From positions 584,147-648,146 of the forward strand of contig WHUZ01000030.1 of assembly GCA_015179045.1 (NCBI GenBank): a stretch of 64,000 bases of DNA. Direction: 5' to 3'. This document shows, one piece after another, positions 1-9,932 of this stretch. The notes beneath the pieces were generated by a model that saw nothing but the letters and a program-made list of their open reading frames with translations, was not told the origin of the DNA and searched no databases. Position 1 is the first letter of the stretch, and each line of letters opens with the position of its first letter. This DNA is from Kalaharituber pfeilii (taxonomy: Eukaryota > Ascomycota > Pezizomycetes > Pezizales > Pezizaceae). The position numbers were made by a program, and so were the translations under genes.

Positions 1-2
1 GC

Positions 3-188
3 TTTAACTGGGCAGTTCAGAATTCGCATGAATACTTGAGCACCACTGGAGAACATGAAACGACTCTCATGGCTGCTGCAACTGGTGGCCACTTAACGGC
101 GGTTGAACACATCTTACAAGCTGGTGCAAAGCTTGACCTTACCCACAGCCCAAAGTGTCTGCACATTCACAGAATGGGTATGCAGAGG
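3..188 (+). pseudogene. Ankyrin-repeat gene fragment (part 1)
   Basis: Reading from base 3 gives an open segment with a typical ankyrin helix pair (TTLMAAATGGHLTAVEHILQAGAKLDL, split here as TTLMAAATGGHLTAV and EHILQAGAKLDL). The frame then slips near base 155, and the next repeat continues in another frame (SQNGYAEVVKPLL). It runs off the left edge, so the 5' part is unseen. Ankyrin repeats are protein-interaction modules and the function cannot be narrowed. A further ankyrin piece lies at 1386-1624, separated by LINE-derived sequence, so this looks like one gene broken by insertions. The frameshift and the LINE junction make it non-functional. Confidence 0.75.
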
Positions 189-577
189 TTGTAAAGCCGC
201 TGCTGGCATCCTCGATCGCCGGTGGTGTGGGGAGCGGGAAGAGACAACAGCACACTTTCTGGAGGAGCGCAATACGTGGAAGAGATTTTGGTCGGGGGGG
301 GACAGAAGACATCATGAAGCTTAAGTTGTAAAGCAGCTGCTGGCATCCTCGAATGCCGGTGGTGTGGAGAGCGGGAAGAGACAACAGCACACTTTCTGGA
401 GGAGCGCAATACGTGGAAGAGATTTTGGTCGGGGGGGAGAGAAGACATCATGAAGCTTGGGTTGTAAAGCCGCTGCTGGCATCCTCGAATGCCGGTGGTG
501 TGGAGAGCGGGAAGAGACAACAGCACACTTGCTGGAGGAGTGCAATACGTGGAAGAGATTTTGGCCGGGGGGTAGAG
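188..577 (+). repeat. Tandem ~136-bp repeat carrying a LINE C-terminal zinc motif
   Basis: Three head-to-tail units start at about 188, 325 and 461 (periods 137 and 136). Each runs from the ankyrin-like GTTGTAAAGC sequence through a segment encoding ECRWCGEREETTAHLLEE, the CX2C..H..C motif found at the end of family A LINE ORF2, to a shared GAAGACATCATG. A fourth, altered copy begins near 982. The unit joins ankyrin sequence to a truncated LINE end, so tandem duplication followed the LINE insertion. Confidence 0.8.
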
Positions 578-869
578 TTTTTTTTTTTTTTTTTTTTAAT
601 CACGTAACCCCGCTTGCAGCACCAAGCCATGGCAGGGTCCCTGGGCAAGCCCTCAAAGCCCGGAGACCGGCTTAACAAAGAAATTTCTATCTACTTCTAA
701 AACCTGATTCCAGAAACTTCCGGACGGTTCTTCCGGTTTCTGCATCAGGGAGGCTCCCCTATATGTCTCCACCTCTACCCCCTCCCCTCTTCTCTACCTC
801 TTCGCATCCCGGCAAGCAAACTTCCCCGACGGCAAATCGCGCGCTTCTAAAACTCCACCTCTCCCCCCT
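578..869 (-). mobile_element. Family B LINE 3'-end insertion
   Basis: Poly(T) at the left edge is followed by the family B tail in reverse (CACGTAACCCCGCTTGCAGC). The element is flanked by the direct repeat CCGGGGGGTAGAG at 565-577 and 870-882. It is a 5'-truncated copy of 292 bp inserted in the third 136-bp unit. Its tail hairpin has the variant GGGC-TT-GCCC, where other copies have GGGT..ACCC. Confidence 0.85.
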
Positions 870-882
870 CCGGGGGGTAGAG

Positions 883-1339
883 AAGACATCATGGCATCAC
901 CGAAAGGCACTGACAAAGACAAGGACCCACTGTTGACTTTCTGGGGACGGTTTGACGGCGATAGTTAGTGACGGAGCTTAAGTTGTAAAGCCGTTGCTAG
1001 CGTTCTCGAACACCAGTGGTGTGGGGAGCGGGAAGAGACAACAGCAGAGAAGTGCAACGCGTGGAAGAGATTTTGGCCGGGGGAAGAGAAGACATCATGA
1101 CACCACTGAAAGGCACTGACAAAGACAAGGACCTACTGTTGACTTTATTCGGACGGTTTGACGGCGATAGTTAGTCACGGGGTTTGATTTCTCTTAACTT
1201 CTGTATCATTTCTCGCGAGTGATTTACATGTGAACTAGTTTATTGTCTTTCATTTATCTCTTAGGTAATCTAACCCCGCCATAGCCCACAGGGCGGCATG
1301 CGAGTACTGATATTAAAAAAAAAAAAAAAAAAAAAAAAA
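883..1339 (+). mobile_element. Family A LINE 3'-end fragments ending in tail and poly(A)
   Basis: The segment holds two copies of a 3'UTR-like block (AAAGGCACTGACAAAGACAA at about 902 and 1107) separated by a decayed copy of the terminal Cys-His motif (982-1085). It ends with the family A tail (CCCCGCCATAGCCCACAGGG, from about 1273) and about 25 A. The internal duplication matches the tandem structure to its left. No TSD was found for the whole fragment. Confidence 0.7.
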
Positions 1340-1385
1340 TCCTTGAACGATTTCCCGTACTCGTAAATGTTTAAAAGGATTCCAG

Positions 1386-1621
1386 GAGAACTTCTGTGGG
1401 AGGCGCTGCATGCAGCTGCTGGAGCCCGTCATTCCAAGGTAGTAGGGCAGCTTTTACTGTAAGAGCCAAAGCGGATGTCAACTCAGTCAACATGGATAGA
1501 CAGACGGCTCTTCACCTTACGGCAGCGAGAGGCCATGCGGATATTGTAAAACAGCTTCTGGGAGCAGGGGCGACCGTCAATTTAGCTTCTAAGGATGGGA
1601 ATACAGCACTTTATATGGTCT

Positions 1622-1624
<3 letters not shown>
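1386..1624 (+). pseudogene. Ankyrin-repeat gene fragment (part 2)
   Basis: Two frames encode ankyrin repeats. The first gives EALHAAAGARHSKVVGQLLL, then a stop. The second, from about 1465, gives NMDRQTALHLTAARGHADIV KQLLGAGATVN and the start of another repeat (SKDGNTALYM). The reading frame runs straight into the poly(T) of an inserted retroelement at 1625. It is probably the downstream part of the gene seen at 3-188. The frameshift and insertion leave no intact product. Confidence 0.75.
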
Positions 1625-1662
<38 letters not shown>

Positions 1663-1705
1663 ATTACTCGCGTGCTGCCCTATAGGCTACATATGGCGAG
1701 GTTTA
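1625..1705 (-). mobile_element. Family A tail insertion
   Basis: Thirty-four T residues are followed by the family A tail in reverse. On the minus strand the stem partners are CCTCGCC and GCGAG, with the inner pair GCCT/GGGC. The insertion interrupts the ankyrin reading frame. Its 5' limit and TSD could not be fixed. Confidence 0.75.
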
Positions 1706-2270
1706 AGTATATAAGGTGTAGCACATGTATTATATACAAGCACGCCGAATTACTATGATACTAACCTCAACACCATGGAGACTGATAGTTATGTGACTCA
1801 AAAAAAAAAAAAAAAGAAAAAAAAAAAATACCAATATTGTACTAAAACACGTACTAGTGTACCTGAAGATCTACAAAGACCATACTAGCATACGTTTGTA
1901 TTTTACCTCTTAAGTAAGTTAATATAGTACTTATAGTATTCTCGTACTCAGACTCTCTTAGCATGCTTAAATAATTCGCAAAAGGAAGAGAGTCTAGTGC
2001 CAAATATCTCTAAACTAGGAGGCTTTCTAGTCTCATAACCAGACACTGACTAAGTAGAGTTTCAGAATAATAGTTGGACTCCAGCTTGTTATTATTTGTC
2101 CCCGACGGTGCCTGGCTATCGCACATTTTCCGGGACTATACGCAGTACAAGACTTTACATAGGAAACGGGGTTGCCCCCTCTAGGAAAGAAAAACAAAAA
2201 ACCAAAAGCAAAGAAAGAAAGAAGAAAATGAGTTCCCCCAGCAATCCTCCCATCGCCTCCTTCCACCCTC
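1706..2270. other. AT-rich stretch without a recognisable gene
   Basis: No coding signal was seen. An A-rich run at 1800-1828 may be the end of an old retroinsertion; the bases before it (TTATGTGACTC) loosely resemble the family B tail. The motif CTAACCTCAACACCATGGAG near 1764 recurs in altered form near 52229. Confidence 0.5.
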
Positions 2271-2546
2271 CTACCCTTGGCCCCGCTTCCCAAAGTTAGC
2301 AGGCCGAATCCGCTCTGCTACCCTCATGCAGAAATTCTGCGTCCTAGACCACTCCTCCTTCCCGAACCAGACATCAAAACCCGTGGGTACCACCCGCCCA
2401 TTCCTGCGCGTCCCATAGAGGCCCTCCTCTAGCCTCTCCCTCTTGAGCTTCCGGCATTTCCGCATGATATGGTCTCTCATTGCCGGCTTGTCTTTCCCAC
2501 AGAGAGTGCTAGGGGTGTCTGGGAGATCTTGGCCCAGTTGTACCAT
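2271..2546 (-). pseudogene. LINE ORF2 C-terminal remnant
   Basis: The antisense translation contains LCGKDKPAMRDHIMRKCRKL, matching the spacing of the terminal Cys..His..Cys motif that follows RNase H in Tad1-like LINEs. No RT or RNase H sequence accompanies it and no family A or B tail follows, so it is an isolated, probably older fragment of another LINE family. Confidence 0.5.
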
Positions 2547-2589
2547 ACTAATTCTGATAGCTTATTATTAATAGTACCAAGAGGATACT

Positions 2590-2772
2590 AGAGTACCTTG
2601 TACATTGGGTGAGGTACATATGGACCCGAGGAAGCAATATGGGAAAGCCTAAGTGAACTACTAATGGACGATGGGTCACTGGTGGAAGTACTTAAAGAAT
2701 TTCATGAACAATACCCTGACAAGGAAAGACAAGTAGAGTCAGGACAGCAAGGAAGAAAGAGGAAAAGAAGTT
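2590..2772 (+). pseudogene. Chromodomain end of a Ty3/Gypsy (chromovirus) pol
   Basis: One frame gives EYLVHWVRY. After a frameshift the next gives YGPEEAIWESL, then LVEVLKEFHEQYPDK and a basic C-terminus with a stop. This is the aromatic-rich pattern of the integrase-linked chromodomain of fungal chromoviruses, which directs integration to particular chromatin. The rest of pol is absent to the left. A MITE, a purine-rich tract and an LTR follow downstream, which is the expected order at a Gypsy 3' end. Confidence 0.65.
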
Positions 2773-2972
2773 AAGAATGCAGTCAATTTACTGACCTAGG
2801 GTATAGATATATCTGTCATAAAGGTACGGCATGGACCTAACCTACGAACTTAAGTTCGTAAAGTGTTAACACTTATTCTAGATACAAGCCAAGGTGTCAA
2901 GTGAAAAAGTGTTCAAGGGGTCAAGACTCTACTAAGATAGTAGTATGTCTTATGATAAATAGGTAAAGCTTA

Positions 2973-3282
2973 GTGAGCGGCACGAGCCGAGCCAGCTCGA
3001 GCTCAAATGAGCCAAGATCATGCTTGTGTTTTTCTTGACAGCTCGCTAAAATGCTTAGCCAGTGCAAGGTTTCATAAACTGTAAATACCTGATATAGTAA
3101 TAATTAGAGACTTGGAGCTCATTCTGACCTACCAACAACTTCGAAATGCACAATTTAGCTGATAGTAGTGAGAAAGATGAAAATTTAGCTTAGTTTAGTT
3201 TAGTTTGTCAATATTATGTATATAATCAATCCAGGCTCGAGCTCACCCTCCAGCTCGGCTCGAGCTAGCTCGTGCCGCTCAC
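2973..3282. mobile_element. 310-bp MITE with TA target duplication
   Basis: The terminal inverted repeats GTGAGCGGCACGAGC and GCTCGTGCCGCTCAC are flanked by TA on both sides (2971-2972 and 3283-3284). A second inverted motif (CTCGAGCTC) lies inside each arm. No ORF is present. The TA duplication is typical of the Tc1/mariner superfamily. It sits in the 3' non-coding part of the Gypsy remnant. Confidence 0.75.
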
Positions 3283-3513
3283 TAGTACTAAAGCTCTTAC
3301 CAAAATACCTTCAAATGTCAAAAGACTAATTAGAGGCATAACCTATAGTCAGGACATTATGGAATGTTACTTGGAGTACGATCACGGCCAATCAATTGCT
3401 AAGGTCAAGATAAGAAATCTACCGACACTAAGCTATACAGGTTATATTCTTTTAAGAAATTAAAGGATAATAGCTAATAGGCACTTGGGACGTATGCGCT
3501 AAGAAGGGAGTAC

Positions 3514-4823
3514 TGTTACAGGTATAAGAATTCTCATGCTATAACATTGTCTTATTAAGTATCGTCAAAAGGTACTACTAACTATAAGACCTACGAGTTA
3601 AGTGTTTCGCTAACCCGAGACTAGTTAGGCTAGTGGTAGTAGAGCTTTCTTGGTTAAAGAGTAAGCAGCTATCAAGATTAGCAATCTGGGTTACTAACTC
3701 TACCGATAGTTCCTATTGTACTAATTTCTTATCGTACGATAACCTTTTCTTATCTTTTCTTTAGTATCAGTCTTTGCATAGCAATTGGAGTTAGGATAGT
3801 ATTTTTAGATAAAGAGCTTGTATTAGTAGTTTCAAGTTCTCATATATATTTATTGTAAGGGTTGGTCGATAATAAGGCTCTCACTTGGCATTTTTCAGAG
3901 TCTGGCTTGATCTCCACAATCCTTTCAAACTGAAGTCATTAACAGTATCGAAGAATCATATTTTGTATAAATAGAAGCCTGACCCACCAGAGTTAGAAGG
4001 GCAAGGACCTGGAACTCGACTCTAACAAATATAAAGCTTTATTACTACCTTAACTATTTTTATCTTGTTATGGCTAAGGTGAGAATTACGTGACCCGCGG
4101 AACACTTACCCTGAATACCAATGCTGCTTGAGCGGACTGATCACTTGGAATTCATTTTTCGCCCGAATAGGGAAGTGCTAAGGAAGTGTGTGTCGTCGAT
4201 TAATGGTATGATCTCCGGATCACCCATGCACCCTGCATGCACTCGGCTTATTAAAGCTAATATGCGCACATGCACTAGTAGTACATATCATTATATTGCG
4301 TCTGTACTATTATTGCATGTTTCTGTTACGTTGACCTATTACTACATGTATTGGCATTGATAAGGAATTGCCACGTCGCCAGTTATTCATTTGTTGACTA
4401 GTCATGTATGACTGCGCCGAAGTCTATATAAGCGCCGGCTGGTGATAGCATACAGTAGTTAGAGGAATCAAGACACTAGCGGTGTTCTAAGTTCTCTATA
4501 ACTCTGAACCTATCGTTCCCTCACTACACCCGTGAACCGCTCCGCTCCGCTGCGCGCCCCATGCCGAGCAGCTGCCCTTTCGGCCCGCCGTATATACGCC
4601 TCCGTAGCCATTTCGGCCCGCAGCCTACACACCTCCGTAGCCCTTTCGGCCCGCCGTATATATACCTTCCGGCCCGCCATATGCACCCCTTAGCCGTAAC
4701 ACCTGGCCTCCGGGCCCAGCGTAGCCGAGCCCCTCACGCCCGTAACATATCTTTTGTGACTTATATTTTTCGTGAAATTATTTAGTTACTAGTAAACGGC
4801 TTACTCCTACGTACCCCGTAACA
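3514..4823 (+). repeat. Probable 3' LTR of the chromovirus remnant (~1.3 kb)
   Basis: The segment begins TGTTAC and ends GTAACA, perfect 6-bp inverted ends of the TG..CA type. The purine tract AAGAAGGGAG at 3501-3510 lies just upstream, as expected at a 3' LTR. A TATA-like box at 4425 is placed as in a U3/R region. A degenerate repeat of TTTCGGCCCGCCGTATATA lies at 4576-4685. No second LTR copy is in the window, so the call rests on structure. Confidence 0.6.
4425..4432 (+). promoter_or_regulatory. TATA box inside the LTR
   Basis: TATATAAG precedes GCGCCGGCTGG in the middle of the LTR, a plausible retroelement core promoter. It supports the plus orientation of the LTR. Confidence 0.45.
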
Positions 4824-4861
4824 GATAAGGCTCGAACTACTTAGAGGCTGTGTCTCATAGG

Positions 4862-5215
4862 AAGGAGGAGGTATAGTTAATTTTGGTATGGTTGTCCTTG
4901 GAATGACAGGGTTGTTGGTGAATTGGATGGATAGCTGGTTGAACCATCCCCTAAGCTTCTCTCATTCACCAGAGTAGGTTTCTGGCTCCTTGATTTTGAT
5001 GCTGGATTTCCCTTTGATGCTGTCCAGCAGCTGCTTGAACTGGGTTTCTGTGAAGGTGATGGCGGACATGGTAGGCCGGGGAGTAGAGGTTCTTGATGGA
5101 GGAGGATTGGGGGTAGCTGTTTGTTGTGGGGGGAAGTCGGTGTTAGATTCGGAAGCGGAGCTTCCAAAGTTGATTTCCGGCTTGGGTTCCCTTGGTTCTT
5201 CCAGTTCATCAGGAA
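4862..5215 (-). pseudogene. Ty3/Gypsy gag N-terminal fragment
   Basis: The antisense reading gives a Pro/Ser/Thr-rich leader, then FTETQFKQLLDSIKG, IKIKEPETYSGE, a stop, and KLRGWFNQLSIQF. This is the usual start of fungal Gypsy gag (a polar leader followed by the KxPxxYxGxxxxLxxW core). The stop replaces an Arg/Lys position, consistent with CGA to TGA decay. The capsid body is missing. It is opposite to the neighbouring LTR, so it belongs to a different insertion. Confidence 0.7.
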
Positions 5216-5413
5216 CGGAAAATTTTTGCGTCCTGTGCGTCAGACGACACTAGCGCATCTGACGCAGACTTGCCACCTGGGGTGCGCAGCCCTCTGACTG
5301 CTATGCCTGGGTACCGCATTGCTGCTCTCAATACCCGGAAGCTAGAGTTAAAATGTGGTGTCTAGATGCAGACCTTTGCTGTCCACTTCCAGACACATAT
5401 CTGGCTTTCCATT

Positions 5414-5745
5414 GTCAGGACGCAATTGAGATAAATTTGCAATGCTGTACAGTCAGGACGCAGTTGTAGAACTGTACTGTCAGGACGCCATTTTTTTTCT
5501 TCTTTTTATTTCACGTGACCCCGCTTGTAGCTGTTCGCCATGGCAGGGCCCCTGGGTCTAAACCCTCAGAGCCCGGAGGCAGGCTTAGTCAGGACGCCAT
5601 AGTATTGCTGTACTGTATCAGGAGGCAATTGCACAGCTGTACGGTCAGGACGCAATTGCACAGCTGTACAGTCAGGACGCAATTGCATAGCTGTACGGTC
5701 AGGATGCAATTGTAATCCTGTATAGTTGGGAGGCAGTGCCTTCTA
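5414..5745 (+). repeat. ~27-bp minisatellite (GTCAGGACGCAATTG)
   Basis: About seven copies of GTCAGGACGCAATTGCACAG plus CTGTAC occur at 5414, 5451, 5479, 5588, 5645, 5672 and 5699, with variants. A family B insertion splits the third and fourth units. Confidence 0.85.
5492..5587 (-). mobile_element. Family B tail insertion (96 bp)
   Basis: A T-rich start and reversed family B tail (TTCACGTGACCCCGCTTG) fill 96 bp. The perfect 13-bp direct repeat GTCAGGACGCCAT lies at 5479-5491 and 5588-5600. The tail hairpin reads GGGT-TTAG-ACCC on the minus strand. Confidence 0.92.
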
Positions 5746-6019
5746 TATGTCTACATCCGCATCCAATGTATCCACTCATCAAAATAGTATATTCATTCTA
5801 TATACATGCTAAAGTATCAGGCTTCTACACTGAAGGGCCTGCTATGGTACGTCGATGCTGTCATGCATCCTACGCGTAGGCTGCCATAGTACGTGAATAC
5901 TGCCATGCTGCGTGAATCCTGCCATGCTGCGTGAATGCTGCCGTGCTGCGCGAATGCTGCTGCACTGCGTTGAATGCTGCCATGCTGCGTAAATGCTGCC
6001 ACATGCGAGAGGTTAGCCT

Positions 6020-6085
6020 CTCGCCATAGCCCATAGGGCGGCACGCGAGTAATGAAATAAAAAAAAAAAAAAAAAAAAAAAAAGA
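6020..6085 (+). mobile_element. Family A tail insertion (66 bp)
   Basis: The insert is only the tail (CTCGC..GCGAG outer stem, CCC-ATA-GGG inner stem), an AATGAAAT spacer and poly(A). The perfect 13-bp duplication GAGAGGTTAGCCT flanks it at 6007-6019 and 6086-6098. Confidence 0.95.
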
Positions 6086-6203
6086 GAGAGGTTAGCCTTG
6101 CCACGACGCGATGAGTACGATACCACAACTCACATTGCTGTCATGCTGCGTGAATGTTGCCATGGTAAGTGTATACTGCCATGCTGCGCGAATGCTGCTG
6201 TAC

Positions 6204-6227
6204 AAAAAAAAAAAAAAAAAAAAAAAA
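6204..6227 (+). mobile_element. Poly(A)-only retroinsertion
   Basis: Twenty-four A residues, and nothing else, lie between two perfect 14-bp copies of GAATGCTGCTGTAC (6190-6203 and 6228-6241). This is what target-primed reverse transcription leaves if it stops within the poly(A) tail. The surrounding repeat resembles the duplication, but an exact 14-bp copy on each side of pure A is best explained by insertion. Confidence 0.8.
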
Positions 6228-6330
6228 GAATGCTGCTGTACTGCGCAAGTGCTGCTATACTGCGTGAATGCTGCCGTGCTGCGTGAATGCTGCCATACTG
6301 CGTGAATGCTGCCGTATTTGAGAAGTTAGA

Positions 6331-6757
6331 ATTACCACAGGCACGATAGGTATGATGCTAGGACTCACCTTGCTGCCGCGCTGTTATGGTACTCATGTGC
6401 TGCCATGCTGTTCAGCATCGAGCTGTTTACCTGCCATCCATGAGAAGTTAGCACTCAGCAGCGGCGCGTGAGCAAATGGACTCAGATACACTCACCTGCT
6501 GAACCCCTTTTTTGCTTTGGACAGCGATTTCTGTTATTCATTGCTGTTAGCCATGAAAAGAGATGAAAGGCTACTTGCTTACCTGTCATCCAGTCATTTC
6601 GGTGTCAAGTAGTTTGCTGTTTTGCAATACCTCTGTTGTAGCGGTAGGTGTTTTCATGAGCAGGAGACAGAAAGAGGGAGAGGATAACAGTGATACTAGA
6701 GGAGTCCCTCTGATTCCTCCTCAGTGTCAACCTGCTACTGCACGCAGGTAGAGCGAG
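6331..6757. other. No recognisable gene
   Basis: Unassigned sequence with no family-level coding similarity. A 62-codon open frame at 6563-6751 has no recognisable domain. Confidence 0.4.
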
Positions 6758-6771
6758 TACTACCAGAAGGC

Positions 6772-6806
6772 ACCCTGCCATGGCTTGGCGCTGTAAGCGG
6801 GGTTAT

Positions 6807-6838
<32 letters not shown>
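6772..6838 (+). mobile_element. Family B tail insertion (67 bp)
   Basis: About 42 bases of the family B tail (CCATGGCTTGGCGCTGTAAG) plus poly(A) are flanked by the perfect 14-bp repeat TACTACCAGAAGGC at 6758-6771 and 6839-6852. Confidence 0.93.
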
Positions 6839-6852
6839 TACTACCAGAAGGC

Positions 6853-7113
6853 TCGGTTGGAGTTACTTTTACCAGCACCACGGTCTGTGCACCATCCCAA
6901 GTAGTACTCGCTATCAGCATAAAGTTTCCCTCAACTGCATGGTTGCAAGGACCGTGCAAGGGTCCGTCCGGCTGCAGAAAATCCTTTCTCCACAGACCGC
7001 TCCAACAGTCGTGCTTCTGCGACTGGTATGATAGCGAACACGGCCACTCACATGTGAGTGCATGTATTGTAGAGTGGGAAATTACTTGTTATAGTAATCT
7101 ATCTCACTTTTTA
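6853..7113. other. Unassigned flank of the antisense LINE
   Basis: No recognisable domain was seen on either strand. The sequence lies between the family B insertion and the poly(T) end of the antisense family A LINE. Confidence 0.4.
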
Positions 7114-7224
7114 TTTTTTTTTTTTTTATATCAATACTCGCGTGCCGCCCTATGGGCTATGGCGAGGTCTAGTTACATCAAAACAAAGTACAAGTACGGA
7201 ACAATAGAAGTAAATCCCCCGGGG
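7114..7224 (-). mobile_element. 3' end of the antisense family A LINE
   Basis: Fifteen T are followed by the reversed family A tail (stem CCTCGCC/GCGAG, loop ATA) and about 55 bp of 3'UTR reaching the ORF2 stop at 7225-7227. It shows that the family A tail is the true 3' end of an RT-encoding LINE. Confidence 0.9.
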
Positions 7225-7890
7225 CTAACCCCTCGCCCATTCCAAAATTCCTATCACTCCCCGAAGGCCCTCCCCTTCATCTTGGCCACCCAAGGGTCTG
7301 CACAATCCATCCTCACCTCTTGGGCATCTCTGCTTCCAGACTCTACATTGAGACAATATGTGAAGGGTCGTTTCTTCAGCCTCGCCGCACCACCGGCATT
7401 CCGGGCTGTCAGCTGTGCCGACCTTGAATTTCCAGCGCCGGAGGCCCTTGCCTCCAAGGATGCCAGCTAGCGTTGCGACCCTATTGCCTAGTCTGCGTAG
7501 TGGCCTATATGACATATGCAGTCTGTTTCTTTCGGCCGCTCTCCTTGCTTTGGCCTCTTGTTTCATCCCGTCCTCCGTGACAATCTCGTTTTGATATGGC
7601 AGCTGTGTACCAACCTTGGCTGCTCGATCTGCTTCGGTGTTACCTGGGATTCCTTTATGACCTTTGACCCACATTACCGCTATGTCAAGGTCGCCCCTTT
7701 CGTTTCTCCGGTCCCAAGCCTCCCTTACTCGCTGTGCTAGCCCTTTCTGTGTTGGTTCCCCTTCGGCGATCCTTTGTAGCTTGGTTATTGCAGTCTGGGA
7801 GTCTGTGATGATCAGTAGTTCAGTGAATCGGCTTGTGAGGGCATCCTCCATGGCAATCAATTCCGCGTCATTTACTGTACTGAGAGCTCC

Positions 7891-8585
7891 CAAGAAGGGG
7901 AATTGATGATTGTAACGGATTCCAGACACGCGATTCAGAGGATGACGGCGGTTGCGAGGGGGGACATAGCACACGACGGAGCGACGAGGAGGATGAGAAG
8001 AGCATGGGAAGAGAGAATAAGGAGAGGAGACTGGGACATAGCGGTGATATGGGTGAAAGCGCACAGGGGGATCTCCGGTAATGAGAAGGCAGACAGGGCA
8101 GCGAGCACGGGGACCGCCTTGCAGTACAAGTCGGAAATTATAACGGAGGCGGGACAGAGACAGAAGGGGAGGAGAGAGAGAGCGGAAGAGAGAAACCGGC
8201 TGAAATTGACATACAGACCGCTGGAGAGGCTAGGAGGCGGGGTAGGGAGGTTGGCGGGCTTGCTGGGGGGTAAGGGACTGAGGGCATGGAGGTGGCATAT
8301 AGGAGAAGGTGACGGACCGGAGTGCAGGTGGTGTGGAGAGAAAGAAGAGACGACGAAACACTTGCTGGAGGAGTGCAGAGTGTGGAAGCGGAGGTGGCCG
8401 GGGGGGGAGGAGCACGTGAAAAGGCCTCCGAAAGGGAGAGAGGGGGAGAGAGATCCGTTGGGCGCGATGATAGAAATGTTGGGGGAGTAGGGGAGAGAAG
8501 TAGGGTCATGTGACGTAGAAAGTAGTTAGTTAGGACATCGCCATAGCCCGTGGGGCTCAATGATATATAAAAAAAAAAAAAAAAA
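7891..8585 (+). mobile_element. 5'-truncated family A LINE inserted in the antisense copy
   Basis: The direct repeat GAGAGCTCC at 7882-7890 and 8586-8594 brackets a 695-bp insert. It contains the end of ORF2 (open to 8490), a 3'UTR, an abbreviated tail (ATCGCCATAGCCCGTGGGG, lacking the distal GCGAT arm) and poly(A). It lies opposite to its host LINE and splits that LINE's RNase H domain. Confidence 0.9.
7903..8490 (+). pseudogene. Truncated ORF2: RNase H C-terminus and Cys-His motif
   Basis: The translation begins inside RNase H (MIVTDSRHAIQRM), continues through DIAVIWVKAHRGISGNEKAD with the last acidic residue, and ends with ECRWCGEKEETTKHLLEEC and a charged tail. RT and the first RNase H Asp are absent, so it cannot be active. 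Its Met is internal and not a genuine start. It is close to, but not identical with, the antisense host copy, so both belong to one family. Confidence 0.9.
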
Positions 8586-9390
8586 GAGAGCTCCTAGATA
8601 TGTGGAAGTCCGTTTCTGGGTGTGCTGGGAGAACGAGCCTGCCCCAGTAGAGTCACCTATTCGGCTCCCATCTGTATAAACGCTGACCCAGCCTTGGTCT
8701 TCTGCTTCGGCAATAGCTGCCATCCATTCTTCAGCTGAGGTATCGGCTGGGAGTGTGAGAAATGTAGCTAATGGAAGAGGTCTTCTACGATGTAGCGATC
8801 CCCTGAGGTATGTGGTGTCCTGGTCTTCTCTTTGTAGCAGTTCTCCCATAAACCGGAGTGTGCGTGCTTCCACCCGTATGCTTTCTCCGTCTGCGAATGT
8901 GCTGATCGACTCAAGGTTAGCCAGTCCTTCTACTATATCTCTTCTTGTCCCCCATGGAGCCCTAGTGATCTCTCTAGCCACCACATACTGCCATCTTTCC
9001 AGAGTGTCTAGTTTCTGCCTGGCTGGAGATCCTTGTGCATAGTCCATCCAGGCCCAACATCCCCACATCCATATATTACGGGCTATGCTAGTGTATAGTT
9101 GTCGTTTTTTCTCTGGCGCTATGGGTGTTAGTCTCGTCACTACATTCCAGGCTGCTTTGGCTAAGTGTAATCTCTTGTTGAAGTGAGTACCAAATTTCAG
9201 TTCCCAATCGACTGTCAGTCCTACCAGCCTATATTCTGGACCCTTTACTCCTATTATTAGTGTCTCGGACTTGTCAGGGTTGATTTGGTAACCCTCACTC
9301 GCTGCCTCTGTAATGAGCTTCGTCCGGTGCTCCTTTATGGCTCGTCTTAATCTGGGCAGTGATCTGTGTGAGATTACACTATGAAAGTCA

Positions 9391-9932
9391 CGCCGCCACC
9401 AAAACCAAGGCGAAAGCTCCCGACGCAGGAGGAGGCTTTCCGGCGGCACCAGGCTCGCAAGACCTCGCCACAAACCGCTCCGCCGACCACGGAAGATGCC
9501 ACCACCAGGGGAGGAGTCGGCATCGTAATACACGGTATTGCGTTGAGGAAGGACTTGGGGAAAGTGAAGAAGTGGTTGGCAGCAGCTAACGAGAGTTTGG
9601 GGAAGATTAAGGGAATTCGTTGGCTGAGGAAGCGGAACTTGCTGGAGGAGGCAGGCAAGACAACAAGTTCGGTGGTCGTATACTTGGAGAAAGAGGTGGA
9701 CGTTGAGAAGGTCAGACTCAGCGGACGGTGGCACAGATCCGCTCGTCGGAGAGGGGGCGGAAATAAGGGGGACATACTGGGCGCAGTCCGCATTACTAGA
9801 TAGTCCGCGGATACCACATGTATTTAGGATTGGTGTTATTCTTTCGGTCCTTTTTGAGTTTTTTTAATAAAAACCCTCGCCATAGCCCTTAGGGCGGCAA
9901 GCGAGTACTGATATAAAAAAAAACAAAAAAAA
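9391..9932 (+). mobile_element. Gag-only retroelement copy (5'-truncated, 542 bp)
   Basis: It is flanked by the perfect 13-bp repeat ACTATGAAAGTCA at 9378-9390 and 9933-9945 and lies inside the RT of the antisense LINE, just after YVDD. It encodes a Pro-rich stretch, then KVKKWLAAANESLGKIKGIR, WLRKRNLL, TSSVVVYLEKEVDVEKVRL and GRWHRSA. This is the ORF1/gag-like domain of Tad1-type elements. The ORF closes at 9803. A 3'UTR and family A tail (CCTCGCC/GCGAG, loop TTA) with an A-rich end follow. No endonuclease, RT or RNase H is present. A closely related copy lies at 60355-60908. Confidence 0.9.

Larger units (their letters stand above)
5860..6330 (+). repeat. Minisatellite of ~18-19 bp (GAATGCTGCCATGCTGCGT)
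   Basis: Imperfect units of GAATGCTGCCATGCTGCGT run through this region, with CTGCC/CTGCT variants. Two retroinsertions interrupt it (6020-6085 and 6204-6227). Any apparent Cys/Ala-rich ORF here is a repeat artefact. Confidence 0.85.

Noticed and set aside
9381..9390. ATG at 9381 as the true start of the gag ORF
   Set aside because: This ATG lies in the left target-site duplication and belongs to the host LINE, not to the inserted element.
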